Shown: positions 43,032 through 53,714 of the stretch, one piece after another | Position numbering within the stretch: position 1 is the first letter of the stretch | Layout of the letters: every line of letters begins with the position of its first letter | Translations under genes and position numbers: made by a program | Assembly: GCA_947585745.1 (NCBI GenBank) | Contig: CANPXF010000008.1 | Location: 1-64,000, forward strand | DNA from: an uncultured Clostridia bacterium | GTDB lineage: Bacteria > Bacillota > Clostridia > Oscillospirales > Acutalibacteraceae | DNA length: 64,000 nt | Reading direction: 5' to 3' | The notes under the pieces: model-generated | What the model saw: only the letters and a program-made list of their open reading frames with translations | Databases searched by the model: none | What the model was told of the DNA's origin: nothing

Positions 43032-43502
43032 GTGAAAAAGGATATTATTTTATTCAGGCTTTCTTATTTTATGCTGTTTATATCGTCGTTTTCAATTTTA
43101 CTTTCCTTCTTAGGCGACTACAACGGAAATCTTTTTAATTTAATTTTTGCAATTGCAACAGGAGTGTTATTCTGGGGCGGACTTGTATTAGGCTATGTCT
43201 TTTTGATGTTGGTTAACTCGTCAAGAAAAAAATACGAGGCAAAAAACCATATAAATGTACGCGCGAAAAAGAGAGCAGGCGCGTTCACGTTTTTCAGCAA
43301 TAAGCCTGCCAAGGTCTTTGACCTTTCTATGATATTCTTTTTAATTTTAACAGTGATATTTCTGTGTATTCCGCTTTTTAATCAGGCAATTGCGCTGATA
43401 TTTCTTGCGTTGTTTGTATTTTCTTTGCATATGCACTGCATATTAAACGGAATAAACTTTATATATATAAAAAACATCAGGAGTAAGGAGAGTAAAAAAT
43501 GA
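43032..43502 (+). CDS. Four-helix membrane protein, unknown
   Basis: A 156-residue protein with helices near 8-26, 34-62, 94-115 and 118-140 and a basic loop between helices two and three (SSRKKYEAKNHINVRAKKRAGA). The probable start is GTG at 43032, six bases after GGAGG; the apparent ATG three bases earlier is followed at once by TGA. Its stop overlaps the start of the giant surface-protein gene (ATGA), so it may help membrane insertion or anchoring of that protein; this is positional inference only. Confidence 0.65.
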   Translation: MKKDIILFRLSYFMLFISSFSILLSFLGDYNGNLFNLIFAIATGVLFWGGLVLGYVFLMLVNSSRKKYEAKNHINVRAKKRAGAFTFFSNKPAKVFDLSMIFFLILTVIFLCIPLFNQAIALIFLALFVFSLHMHCILNGINFIYIKNIRSKESKK

Positions 43503-46500
43503 GTAGACAGAATTCTTCTATTTTAATGAAGATAACCGCAGCCGTTTTGTCTGTTTTGATTATAGCCGGAACTCTTTCGGTCAGTACGGCTTTTCAGGGC
43601 ACAGCGGCAGGAGCAAGCGCGGACGAGGCGCCGATTGCTAAGCTTAAAGCATTAAACGCCGGTGATGAAGCAAAGTCATATACATCACCTGACGGAAAGC
43701 TTTATTACAGCGCGGATAATCTGAAAAAATTATCCTTTACATTTAAGCCCGAGGCAGACGGTGTAACGCTGACAAGCGAGGACAGCGACAAGCTTTCCGC
43801 ATATCTGAATAAAGCAGACGAGGCAGAAAGCGAGATTACCGAAAAGAGTACGCTTAGTATTTCCGAAGACGGAAATGTTTCCTTTGAACTCGAGCTCAAT
43901 AAGGTATACAGTTCAGGTATAGGCGAGGGCGAATATGTTCTGCTCGTGAAATACAACGGCGAGGACGCGGAAAGCGTTAAAATTTTCGAGAAGAAATTTA
44001 CCGTTATAGCGAAAGGACCGGAAATAGGAGAATTTGAATACAAAAATAACTCCGACAGCGAATGGATAAAAGGCTCTGAAACCATAAGCTTTACTGTTAC
44101 AAGCGAGATTATTGATACAGTTGAGGTTGTGAAATCAGATTCTCCCGAAACAAAGCTCAAAGCCACAAAAGAGGGCGGAAAATATTCCTTTGATGTTACA
44201 GAAGGCGGAAAGTATCAAATTACCGCCAAGGACAAGCTCGGCAACAGCACACAGAAGGAAACAGCAAATATTAAAATTGATAAAACTGCTCCTACTATGA
44301 TAGGCGAAGCTTCGATAAAAAAGGGAGAAGAGGATTGCAAGGCGCAATGGACAAGCTCTGACCTCACAGTTTCCGTAAAATTACAGGATAACGAATCAGG
44401 TTTAGACACGTCTTCGGTTACTGTTCAGGATTCAAAAGGAGGCTCTGTTCCTGCAAGCGTTGAGCCTGCTTCGGAAGGCGCACACACCGATTACACTGTC
44501 AGCTTTACGGCTGTTTCGCACACATCATATACGATTCAGTACGCTGATAAAGTGAAAAACAGCAATTCCGTCACTATTAATGAGAGTGATATACTGATTG
44601 ATAAAGAAGCACCTAAGGCAAGAGATATTACCATTACATTTTCGAAGGATGAATCATCTGCCGACGCTTCAATGCGTCTTCTCAGCTTTGGACTTTACGA
44701 CAAAAGAGAGGTAAGAGCTAAAGTTGAAGTTAACGATGGCGGACTCTCTCCCATAAAAGACATCGTTCTTTATGACGGCTCAAGCGCGCTTGACAAAATT
44801 TCCAACGACAGTTTTAAACTGCCGACAAAAGACGGGACTACTTCGGAGGAGTCAAAATATAATTTGTCGGTAGAGGTTACTGATGAAGCGGAAAACACAA
44901 GTAAGTTCAACATACTGAATTCAGACGATTTAATCGTAACGATAAAGGATAAAGACAGTGTTAGTGAGACGCTTGATAACGGTAGAAAAAAGTCCTTTGA
45001 GATTATTTTAAATGAAAAGTCGCTTCCCGAATTCGGCGAGATAAGCGCGTCAACAGTGGGCAAAGATCATATTGCCGTACGTACTGATGTAAAAGTGGAG
45101 GTAAGCGAAAATGTATCAGGGTTGAACAAAACTTATGTAAAGTTCGGGAAAAAAGGTGAAACCCTGCCAAAAATCAGCGAATCTGAGCATGATTACACAA
45201 GCAATTCCGAAGAGAAAACAACAAGCGCGAATCTTTCGTTTGCGATACCTGATGTTCAGACGACAGGAGAGTACACGGTAACCTTTGTCGCGGAGAATAA
45301 CTGCGGAAAAGAAAATACTGTTTCAAGGACTTTCTATGTCGATAAGACTGCGCCGGAGATTGAAGAGTTTGAATATTCTAACAATCAAAACGAAAATTGG
45401 ACAAAAAACGATGTTACCGTTAAATTTAAGCCGACGGATGATACCGGAATCAAAGAGGTTAAGGTTTCCAAAGACGGAACGGATGTAAACGTTAATGATT
45501 CATCAGACGGAAATTACAGCTTTACAGCTGAAAGCTACGGCGAGTATACCGTAAAAATCACAGATGTTTTCGGGAATACATATAGTATTGATACGCAGAA
45601 AATTAAAATTGATAAGGAAAACCCGCAAATAGAAAACATTGATTATAATAAATCAAATGAGGAATGGACAAATAAGCCTGCGACTATAAACTTTACGGTA
45701 AAGGATTATTCTGACGACGGTAAATCATCAGGCGTTGAGAAAGTTACAGTTTCCAAAGACGGAGAAGAAGTACAGGTTAAAGATTTATCAAATGGTAATT
45801 ACAGCTTTACGGCAGACAAGTACGGTAAATACGAAATTACTGTTTATGATGTTGCGGGTAACAGCAACAGTACCGGAACAGAAGAAATTCTTTATGAAAC
45901 TGACGTTCCTGAAATTACGGGAATTGAATTTGAAGGAGGTAATAAGAAAAAATACGGAATATATTCAAAGAACAGCATAACGATGACTGTTAGCGCCAAA
46001 GATGCCGGTGAAAACCAATCCGGACTTTCCGAAGAATCCGTAAAAGCAATTAATTCAATCAAAGACTCAGACGATGATATTTCCCTGATTTCAAAAAATC
46101 CGGAGAAAGGGGAATATGTTTTTACAATTGGATTAGCAGACGCGGTTAAAAATCTTTCTTTCACCGTAACTGATAATGCAGGCAACTCGAAAAATTTCAA
46201 GCTGGGCTCAGAAGCTAAAATAGTCGAAATAGACTCCTCAGGTATGAGTGATGAAGTATATGAAGTGCTTGTTGCTAATGTACCCCCTGAGATTGACACA
46301 TATAAAATACAAGGCTTTGACGGTTGTTCCAATAATACTTATAAGGGTAACGGCGGTACGCTTTCTGCGGTAGTCAGAGATGAGTTTGCGGGTATTACCG
46401 ATATAGAAGTTAAATTCGGTAAAATTAAGCTCGAGGATGACCTGCCTTCCATTGAGAAGGATTATGAAACAAAGACTTCTGAATTTGAAGATATAACAGA

Positions 46501-49500
46501 TAAAGCGTTTGAAAAATATGATCATAACGAAAACAAGATTGAAGAGGTAAATATCAGCTACGATACTTCGTATTATGAACCGGAGCTTCAGACAGGTCGT
46601 TATGCAATGGTAGTTGAAGCAACGAATAACGTGGGCAATACTACTGTTAAAGCGTTTGAACTTAATGTCGATAATACGAAACCAAAAGTAACAGGTGTAA
46701 GCATTTCAGGCAACAAAATTAGCAAGTACAATGAGGAGGGCGTTTACTCAGGCGATTCTGTCGAGGTAAAAATATCTGTTGACGACTCTAATGAGGGGAA
46801 AATTCCTTCCGCGGGTATTGCAAAGGTTGTTATGAAAGCTAACGGGGGAAGCTTTTCCAAAGAAATTAATTCCGAAAACCACCTCGCTTCAGGAGACTTT
46901 ACATTTGAGCTTCCGTGTTCAAACGATGCATATAAGAATATAACCTTTACCGTTGAGGATTGTTTGGGATATTCTGAAACCTTTAAATTGACTGACTTTA
47001 AAGTTTCTATAAATGGAAACGAGAGTAAAATTGAACAACCGAACGAGGATTTTGAAATCGTCGCAAGTGAAGACAATTCAAGCATAAATATTATTCCCCA
47101 AAGCGGAGAAACTGTATTCAACGATATCGATTATAAATTCAGCAACGGAATAACAACGTGGGATAACAACCTTTATTGTTGCGGCGACGGTACTATTACC
47201 GCAGAATTTGAGGATACCCTATCAGGTCTTAATAAGGGAGCGTTTAAAATTGAAATAAGTAAAGATGGGGACAGTTATCCGACTATTACTGATAATTCTA
47301 CTGTACTGAAATTCGATGAAGAAAAGACTGCTTCAAAGATTACGTCCTTTAAGGTAACCTTTGATACCGAAAAATTCGCAAAGGAGTATCAGAATAGTAT
47401 CAGCGGTATAGCTGACGGTAACTACAGTATAAAGTATACAGTTGTAAACAACAGCGGAGTGGAAAGGGTGTTTGTACACAATTTTAATATTGATAAAACA
47501 GCTCCTGCCGTTACGGAAATAGACTTTAGGTCCGTCGTTGAATCGCCTGCAGAAAATTTATTCCGTATTCTCACCTTCGGCTTTTTTGCAAAAACAGACG
47601 TTAAAGTAACATTAACGATTGAGGATTCCGCCCCTTCCTGCGGAATAGATGATGATAAAGTTAAACTCACTTCAGAAAACGGAGCAGGCATTAAAGCTGG
47701 AACTCTGCAAAAAGTTGAAAAGAATGGAAATACTTATAAAAAAGAATTTACTCTGTCGCTCGGAAGTGATGCGTCTGACAGCAATTATAATGATATTTAC
47801 ATTTCTATTTCCGACCGCCTTAATAATAAGACGGAAGGTAAGTATCACAGCTTGGGTGTAAACCCCTTTGAGGGTACGGAAGCTAATGTTGACGAGAATT
47901 TCGATATTATCCTGAATAATGATAATACATCCATTAAAATGGACACCGACTATGATAATTCGGATGTTAATGATCCCCAAAAGGACGGTTTCCTGTTTAA
48001 AGGATTTGCTCATTATTCGGATAATCCCAGTACCTACAATACCTACAGCGATGTCGGAAAAACCGACGCGGAGGTATCCGTAAAACTCAGCGACAAGCTT
48101 TCGGGACTGAGCAATGTTACCGCTGAAATTGCTAAAATTAATAAAGACAACGGAGAATTTACGAGTATTAATGAAGTAAATTGCAGTGATAATCTTAAGG
48201 AATCCAAGGTGCTTGAAACAGTCGCAACCGTTAATCTATCTGATTTCGGCGTTGATACAGGCGTCTACAGGCTCAAATTTACAGCGGAGAATAATATCGG
48301 ATTAACAAAAGATTTTGAAGTTAAATTCAGAATTGATGAAACGGCTCCTAAGCTTGAAAAAATTAAGTTTACTCCGGTAAATTCCGCGACTGATACACTG
48401 TTTAATGCTCTCACCTTCGGTTTGTTCTCCAATCAGACCGTAAAGGCTTCCGTAACCTTCAGCGATAAAGAGCCGTCAGCAGGTGTGGATGCCGAGGATG
48501 TAAAGCTTATCTCCGAGAAAGGGCTGTCAATCACCGAGGACAGCGGTTTCAGCGAAGCAGTCAATGAGGACGGATATAAGCGTTACACCAAGAATTTCTA
48601 CATTCAGGTTGGAAATTCCGAAGAAACCAGCAACTATAAGGATATGATTGTTGATATTACGGACAAATTTGATAATCATTTCTCATCTGAGTATTATAAT
48701 ATGACCGAATCAGACGGCGCCGCTGTGTATGACGAAAATTACGATATAATCGTAAACAACGACAAAAATACAATTAAACTTGATACACAGCACGACAGCG
48801 CAGTAACTGATGACGTCAATAAGGACGGCTTTGCGTTCAACGGCTTCCAATCCGCTAAGGTTGAAGATAGGCTTGTATATAGTAACAAATACAGCGAAAA
48901 GTCATCAATTTCCGCAAAATTTATTGATAATCTTTCGGGAATAGCCGATGTTACTGCATCCTTGTCCAAGGATGGCGCGGAGAAAGAGCCGATTAAGCTC
49001 ACTCTTGATAAGGAAATAAAGGACGAAAAGGGAGCAAAAATCAACGAGATAGTTGCTTCATATGATACGACAAATGCGCTTGACAGCGGTAATTATATCT
49101 TAACTTTTGTTGTTGAAAATAATATCGGTCTTAAAAATGAATTTTCTGTTAAATTCTCTATTGATGAAACCGCGCCTGCCGTTGATAAGATAAAATTCAT
49201 ACCTGTAAAGAAAGAAGGACTTGCCGATAACTTCTTTAATGTCATCACCTTCGGCCTTTTCTCGCAAAGCTCAATTCAGGTTGAACTCACGGTAAGCGAC
49301 TCATCTCCGTCGGCGCTTATTAATGACGAAGATATTATGATTTCATCGGAAAAGGGAAATTCCGTTAAGGTTGCCGAAAGCGCGTCAAGAAACGGCGATA
49401 CATATGTGAAAGTATTTGAACTTGCTACCGGTAAAGATGAGAATGACAGCAACTACAATGATATTAATATTTCCGTAGAGGACATTTTTGATAACAGTTA

Positions 49501-52500
49501 CAGCGGTCATTATTCCGACAGCAAGGATAAAGTATTTGTCAATGATGAAAAAGTCAATCCGGACAAGAACTACAATATTATTGCAAACGGCGATAATTCA
49601 TCAATCGTGATGAATAAATCCTTTGACAAAAACATAAAAGAGGATTTAATAAAAGACGGCTTTGCCTATGAAAATTTCTCTTATTCAAATCAGAACGGCA
49701 CTTACAGTGATAAGACCTCGGAGAACGCTACGATTACAGCTGAGTTTACAGATAAGGTTGCCGGAATTCAGTCGGTTACCGCCGAGATTGTAAGGTCCGG
49801 AAATTCAAATGAGGCTGAACCCGTAAGAGTAACGGTTCTTTCCTCTGACAATAAGGAAGTTGATTTGGCGTCAAAGAGAACGGCGACAGTACGCGCGGTG
49901 TTCAATGCCACTGAGTATAACATTAAAAGCGGTATGTTTAAATTGACCTATATAGTTACGAACAACAGTAATCTCGTTCAGAGGTTTACAACCGATTTTA
50001 ACATTGATGAGACCTATCCGGAATTGTACTCGGTTAAATTTGAGTCGGCAGAAACCAGCGCGGTTGACAGATTCCTGAATTTCCTCACCTTCGGTCTTTA
50101 CAGTAATCAGAACATCAAAGCGACAGTTACGGTAAGAGACGCGCTTCCGTCATCGGGAATATCGGAAAAATCTGGCGATAAGGGATTATTGGAGGCTTTG
50201 AGAAACAATAGAAATATTGACAGTAAAGAGCTCAAGGAAGTTGATATTAATACGCTTTCCAACCTTTCCGACGCGGATAAAAATTATAAGTACTACAGCA
50301 AGGTTTTCACATTGTCCGCTAAAAACGGCAATAACGGCGCCCATGCTTACTATAATAACTTTGATATAAATGTTACGGATAACGCGGCAAACAATAAATC
50401 GTACAAATATTACGATGCGCAGAAAATCCTCATAGGCGATAAGTACACCTATGAAAAGGGCGACGGCAATTATGAAGCGTTATTCAATGATAAATTTGAT
50501 ATTGTTGCCGCCTTAAACGGAAAAGATAACGATAACAGACCTAAGATTACCAAATTCTCTGTAGAGGCGGGAAGCGATGCAGATAAGTATCAGAGAAAGA
50601 AAGGCGATACAACAGAAGACTGGTATTCGGGAAGCGTCGTTCTTCATATGGACGTAACAGATGCGTTCATTAAAAGCAGTACCAACGTCACACTGCAGTC
50701 GTTTGATGTAAAGCTTAACGGTAAAAAGGTTACTAAGTATTGTAAGGTTAAATCCGATGGTAAAGATTACACCGACATAATTGATGAAGGCGTAATTGAT
50801 GAGGAAAATAACGTATACGGCAACAGTAAGATGTTGACAAAGGATTCGGAGAATACTAAATTAAATAGCATTACGGTAACGCTTGACACAAGCGATTTAC
50901 CGAGTGACCTTGCTCCTGTTTTCAGTAAAAACACCTTTACGGCGAGCGTAAGAGGTAACAATGATTCAGATTACCCGTTTAATGAAGAAGAAAAGGTAGA
51001 GTCGGTATTCTATCTGGATAATAAGAACCCGACAATAACTCACTTTGATTTTGCGGGTCAGGGTAATTCAGACGCAAGCGGCTCCTCAAAGAAATCGGAA
51101 GACCGCGCAGTAGAGGAAACCGACTACGGATATTTCTTCCGTGAGGCGACTGACGTAACCGTAACGGCTGAGGATGAAGGCTGCGGAGTAGACGAAATTT
51201 GGTTCTATACTGAAGATATAAACGGTAAAATGGATGGATATTATTCGGCTGAAAAATGTTCATCAAACGGTAACAAGGCAGTATTTACCGTTGAGAAGAA
51301 TTTCAAGGGTAGAATTTTTGCATACGCAATCGACTATGTTAAAAATCAGGGGGATGAATACTCGCCTAAGGACGCTGTAGTAGAATCCCATAAACGTCAC
51401 ACCGATACAACTAAGGCGTTGATTATACCCGAGAAATATAAATACAACGGCAAAGGAAAACCGATTTATACGGGCAAAGAAAGAGACGCAGACAAATATC
51501 CGCTTTATAAGGGCGATACTGATGTTGAATTGATTGCCGAGAGCACATATTCCGGTATCCGCAAGGTTGAGTATAAGGTTACGGCTCCCGCAGGCAATGT
51601 GAAGGATAACCAGAGCGGTTCCGTAGGTGTTCCCATTGATTCAAGAAATGCTGAAAGCGTTAAAGACTGGAAAGTAGACCAAACGAAACGTAACCTTGTA
51701 ACAAGGATGAGCAAAAAAATTACTGTAAGAAATAACAGTAACTATATCAAAATCTGGATAAAGGTAACAGACCGCGCGGGTTATGCAACCTGGGACCAAG
51801 AAATAATCAGTATTGATAAAACTGCTCCTACAATTAAAGTAAGCTTCTCTTCGGCTCATTCAGGTAATAGAGTAGAGGGAAGAGAGTATTACAACAAAAA
51901 CAGAACTGCCCTTATTACGGTAACAGAGCGTAATTTTGACAGCAAAAAATTTGTCAATAATATCAAAAACACGTATAACGGTTATTGTCCGCGGCTTATA
52001 CCGAAGGATAACTGGACAAACGCTAAGGTAAATACAGCTAATCAGGACGGAACAAAGCACACGGCGCAGATTGTATTTGATAAAGACGGCGACTACACCC
52101 TGCACTGCGAGGCAACTGACCTTGTAGGAAATAAGTCCAAGGCATATAACTGCAAGAAGTTTACCGTTGATAAGGTTGTTCCCGTAATTAAAATATCCTT
52201 TGACAAGAACCGCAGTAACACATACTACAACAGCGCAAGAACAGCGACAATTACAATTACCGAGCACAACTTCCTGCAAAGCTATTCTAAGGTTAATATC
52301 AGCTCTATTGCAGCCGATAACGCGAGCCGCGGCAGGGCGGTTAATGTTCCCGCTTTCCGAAAAGCGTCGGGAGATAAGTGGGTTACTACCGTGAAATTTG
52401 ATAATGACGGTCAGTATGCGTTCACTGTTGATTTCCGTGACCGAGCGGACAATAAAGCAAAACAGCAGAAAGAAAAAACCTTCTATATCGATACTCAGCC

Positions 52501-53650
52501 CGGTGAAATCAGCTTTATCGGTGTTACCAAGGAGAAGGCTTACGGAAAAGAAATTGCTCCTATTATACAGTTTGATGATAATAATATCGGAACAAACAAC
52601 ACTTATACAATCACAAGAACGTTTGTGGATGAAGAGAGCAAGAAGATTAAAACAGAACCCGTAAATGACCTGCTGTTCAGCCAGAGCTCCTCAAGCACAA
52701 GGGTAAAATATACGGCATCCAATTTCCCCGTGACAATCAACAAGGACGGAGTGTATAAAATCTCTGCAAAGCTTGTGGACCTCGCGGGAAATGAGAAAGA
52801 AGGAAGCATTACCTTCTCTGTAAACCGTTTCGGTTCAACCTTCACATACGGTAACAAGAAAACAAAGAAAATTGTGGGAAAAACAGGTATTACGAACAAC
52901 GCGCCCGATATTGTTATCGAAGAATATAACGTAAATCCGCTCACAAAGCAGGAAATCAAATTAACACGCGACGACGAGACAATAACGTTGAAGAGCGGAA
53001 CAGATTATACTATCCAGACATACGGTAACAAGAATGATTGTCATAGATACGTTTATACGATTAAAGCTAAGAACTTCGATAAAGAGGGTAACTATGTTGT
53101 AACCATCACTTCCGTTGACGCGGCTAAAAACTTTGTGAGCAACAGAACTGCTTATAAGAGCGGGGAAGGCTCCGAAGAAAAGACAGACAGAACCTGTCCT
53201 ATTTCATTTGTTGTTGATAAAACTAAGCCGGTTATTACTATTACTGGTATAGAGAGCAACCAGTATTACGAGGAAGCCTCAAAAAGCGTAAATATCATTT
53301 GTGACGATGCAAATATTGTCGCTAAGAAGCTCCGTGTAATGTTTGACGGAAAAGAGGTTAAGCTTGACAAGAAATCGATGAACGTGGAGTCGGGAAGCGT
53401 TGAGGGTAAGCTTAATCTTGAGGCTGACGGAAATACGAACGACCGCGAGTTTAAGGTAATAGTATCCGACAGAGCAGGAAATGTAAGCGCTGAAACTGTT
53501 ACACACTTCCGATTGAGCGCATCGTGGCTTGCAAGAACATTACACTATCATATGCCGCTTGTAATTTTCTTAACAATATTTGTTTTAGCGGCGATAGGCG
53601 TATGTATATTCTTAATAACAAAAAAACGCAGGCAGGGAAATTCTCAATAG
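43499..53650 (+). CDS. Giant Ig-repeat surface protein (3,383 aa)
   Basis: A signal peptide (about 1-37, ending AAGASA) starts the protein, and a C-terminal membrane helix with a KKRRQG tail (about 3352-3374) anchors it; there is no LPxTG. The rest is a stack of beta-sandwich Ig/cadherin-like modules joined by IDKTAP / IDETAP linkers. About 90-residue modules dominate residues 600-800. Four 275-residue units, each with a (L/I)TFG(L/F)F/Y core and a DxxPS turn, lie at about 1330-2240, with a divergent unit near 365. YYNxxRTATITxTExNF modules occur around 2790-2930. It was probably built by repeat expansion. It could be an adhesin or a cell-wall-spanning component of the secretion machine. Confidence 0.85.
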   Translation: MSRQNSSILMKITAAVLSVLIIAGTLSVSTAFQGTAAGASADEAPIAKLKALNAGDEAKSYTSPDGKLYYSADNLKKLSFTFKPEADGVTLTSEDSDKLSAYLNKADEAESEITEKSTLSISEDGNVSFELELNKVYSSGIGEGEYVLLVKYNGEDAESVKIFEKKFTVIAKGPEIGEFEYKNNSDSEWIKGSETISFTVTSEIIDTVEVVKSDSPETKLKATKEGGKYSFDVTEGGKYQITAKDKLGNSTQKETANIKIDKTAPTMIGEASIKKGEEDCKAQWTSSDLTVSVKLQDNESGLDTSSVTVQDSKGGSVPASVEPASEGAHTDYTVSFTAVSHTSYTIQYADKVKNSNSVTINESDILIDKEAPKARDITITFSKDESSADASMRLLSFGLYDKREVRAKVEVNDGGLSPIKDIVLYDGSSALDKISNDSFKLPTKDGTTSEESKYNLSVEVTDEAENTSKFNILNSDDLIVTIKDKDSVSETLDNGRKKSFEIILNEKSLPEFGEISASTVGKDHIAVRTDVKVEVSENVSGLNKTYVKFGKKGETLPKISESEHDYTSNSEEKTTSANLSFAIPDVQTTGEYTVTFVAENNCGKENTVSRTFYVDKTAPEIEEFEYSNNQNENWTKNDVTVKFKPTDDTGIKEVKVSKDGTDVNVNDSSDGNYSFTAESYGEYTVKITDVFGNTYSIDTQKIKIDKENPQIENIDYNKSNEEWTNKPATINFTVKDYSDDGKSSGVEKVTVSKDGEEVQVKDLSNGNYSFTADKYGKYEITVYDVAGNSNSTGTEEILYETDVPEITGIEFEGGNKKKYGIYSKNSITMTVSAKDAGENQSGLSEESVKAINSIKDSDDDISLISKNPEKGEYVFTIGLADAVKNLSFTVTDNAGNSKNFKLGSEAKIVEIDSSGMSDEVYEVLVANVPPEIDTYKIQGFDGCSNNTYKGNGGTLSAVVRDEFAGITDIEVKFGKIKLEDDLPSIEKDYETKTSEFEDITDKAFEKYDHNENKIEEVNISYDTSYYEPELQTGRYAMVVEATNNVGNTTVKAFELNVDNTKPKVTGVSISGNKISKYNEEGVYSGDSVEVKISVDDSNEGKIPSAGIAKVVMKANGGSFSKEINSENHLASGDFTFELPCSNDAYKNITFTVEDCLGYSETFKLTDFKVSINGNESKIEQPNEDFEIVASEDNSSINIIPQSGETVFNDIDYKFSNGITTWDNNLYCCGDGTITAEFEDTLSGLNKGAFKIEISKDGDSYPTITDNSTVLKFDEEKTASKITSFKVTFDTEKFAKEYQNSISGIADGNYSIKYTVVNNSGVERVFVHNFNIDKTAPAVTEIDFRSVVESPAENLFRILTFGFFAKTDVKVTLTIEDSAPSCGIDDDKVKLTSENGAGIKAGTLQKVEKNGNTYKKEFTLSLGSDASDSNYNDIYISISDRLNNKTEGKYHSLGVNPFEGTEANVDENFDIILNNDNTSIKMDTDYDNSDVNDPQKDGFLFKGFAHYSDNPSTYNTYSDVGKTDAEVSVKLSDKLSGLSNVTAEIAKINKDNGEFTSINEVNCSDNLKESKVLETVATVNLSDFGVDTGVYRLKFTAENNIGLTKDFEVKFRIDETAPKLEKIKFTPVNSATDTLFNALTFGLFSNQTVKASVTFSDKEPSAGVDAEDVKLISEKGLSITEDSGFSEAVNEDGYKRYTKNFYIQVGNSEETSNYKDMIVDITDKFDNHFSSEYYNMTESDGAAVYDENYDIIVNNDKNTIKLDTQHDSAVTDDVNKDGFAFNGFQSAKVEDRLVYSNKYSEKSSISAKFIDNLSGIADVTASLSKDGAEKEPIKLTLDKEIKDEKGAKINEIVASYDTTNALDSGNYILTFVVENNIGLKNEFSVKFSIDETAPAVDKIKFIPVKKEGLADNFFNVITFGLFSQSSIQVELTVSDSSPSALINDEDIMISSEKGNSVKVAESASRNGDTYVKVFELATGKDENDSNYNDINISVEDIFDNSYSGHYSDSKDKVFVNDEKVNPDKNYNIIANGDNSSIVMNKSFDKNIKEDLIKDGFAYENFSYSNQNGTYSDKTSENATITAEFTDKVAGIQSVTAEIVRSGNSNEAEPVRVTVLSSDNKEVDLASKRTATVRAVFNATEYNIKSGMFKLTYIVTNNSNLVQRFTTDFNIDETYPELYSVKFESAETSAVDRFLNFLTFGLYSNQNIKATVTVRDALPSSGISEKSGDKGLLEALRNNRNIDSKELKEVDINTLSNLSDADKNYKYYSKVFTLSAKNGNNGAHAYYNNFDINVTDNAANNKSYKYYDAQKILIGDKYTYEKGDGNYEALFNDKFDIVAALNGKDNDNRPKITKFSVEAGSDADKYQRKKGDTTEDWYSGSVVLHMDVTDAFIKSSTNVTLQSFDVKLNGKKVTKYCKVKSDGKDYTDIIDEGVIDEENNVYGNSKMLTKDSENTKLNSITVTLDTSDLPSDLAPVFSKNTFTASVRGNNDSDYPFNEEEKVESVFYLDNKNPTITHFDFAGQGNSDASGSSKKSEDRAVEETDYGYFFREATDVTVTAEDEGCGVDEIWFYTEDINGKMDGYYSAEKCSSNGNKAVFTVEKNFKGRIFAYAIDYVKNQGDEYSPKDAVVESHKRHTDTTKALIIPEKYKYNGKGKPIYTGKERDADKYPLYKGDTDVELIAESTYSGIRKVEYKVTAPAGNVKDNQSGSVGVPIDSRNAESVKDWKVDQTKRNLVTRMSKKITVRNNSNYIKIWIKVTDRAGYATWDQEIISIDKTAPTIKVSFSSAHSGNRVEGREYYNKNRTALITVTERNFDSKKFVNNIKNTYNGYCPRLIPKDNWTNAKVNTANQDGTKHTAQIVFDKDGDYTLHCEATDLVGNKSKAYNCKKFTVDKVVPVIKISFDKNRSNTYYNSARTATITITEHNFLQSYSKVNISSIAADNASRGRAVNVPAFRKASGDKWVTTVKFDNDGQYAFTVDFRDRADNKAKQQKEKTFYIDTQPGEISFIGVTKEKAYGKEIAPIIQFDDNNIGTNNTYTITRTFVDEESKKIKTEPVNDLLFSQSSSSTRVKYTASNFPVTINKDGVYKISAKLVDLAGNEKEGSITFSVNRFGSTFTYGNKKTKKIVGKTGITNNAPDIVIEEYNVNPLTKQEIKLTRDDETITLKSGTDYTIQTYGNKNDCHRYVYTIKAKNFDKEGNYVVTITSVDAAKNFVSNRTAYKSGEGSEEKTDRTCPISFVVDKTKPVITITGIESNQYYEEASKSVNIICDDANIVAKKLRVMFDGKEVKLDKKSMNVESGSVEGKLNLEADGNTNDREFKVIVSDRAGNVSAETVTHFRLSASWLARTLHYHMPLVIFLTIFVLAAIGVCIFLITKKRRQGNSQ

Positions 53651-53657
53651 CGTAATT

Positions 53658-53698
53658 CTAAAAAGGTACATTTTCCCTGAGGGAAATGTACCTTTTAG
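53658..53698 (+). terminator. Long hairpin between the surface-protein and second kinase genes
   Basis: An 18-bp stem (arms 53658-53677 and 53681-53698, AAGGTACATTT / AAATGTACCTT core, two single-base bulges, loop TGA) ends in CTTTTAGTTTAG. The T run is short, so it may be a partial terminator or an mRNA 3'-end stabiliser for the 10-kb message. Confidence 0.6.
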
Positions 53699-53714
53699 TT
53701 TAGAGGTTAGCGGT

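Noticed and set aside
45360..51000. CRISPR-like or tandem DNA repeats suggested by recurring motifs
   Set aside because: The recurrence is at protein level (Ig modules) with diverged DNA and no spacer-repeat periodicity.
53500..53650. Sortase-type LPxTG anchor on the giant protein
   Set aside because: No LPxTG-like motif precedes the C-terminal helix; anchoring is by the helix and basic tail.
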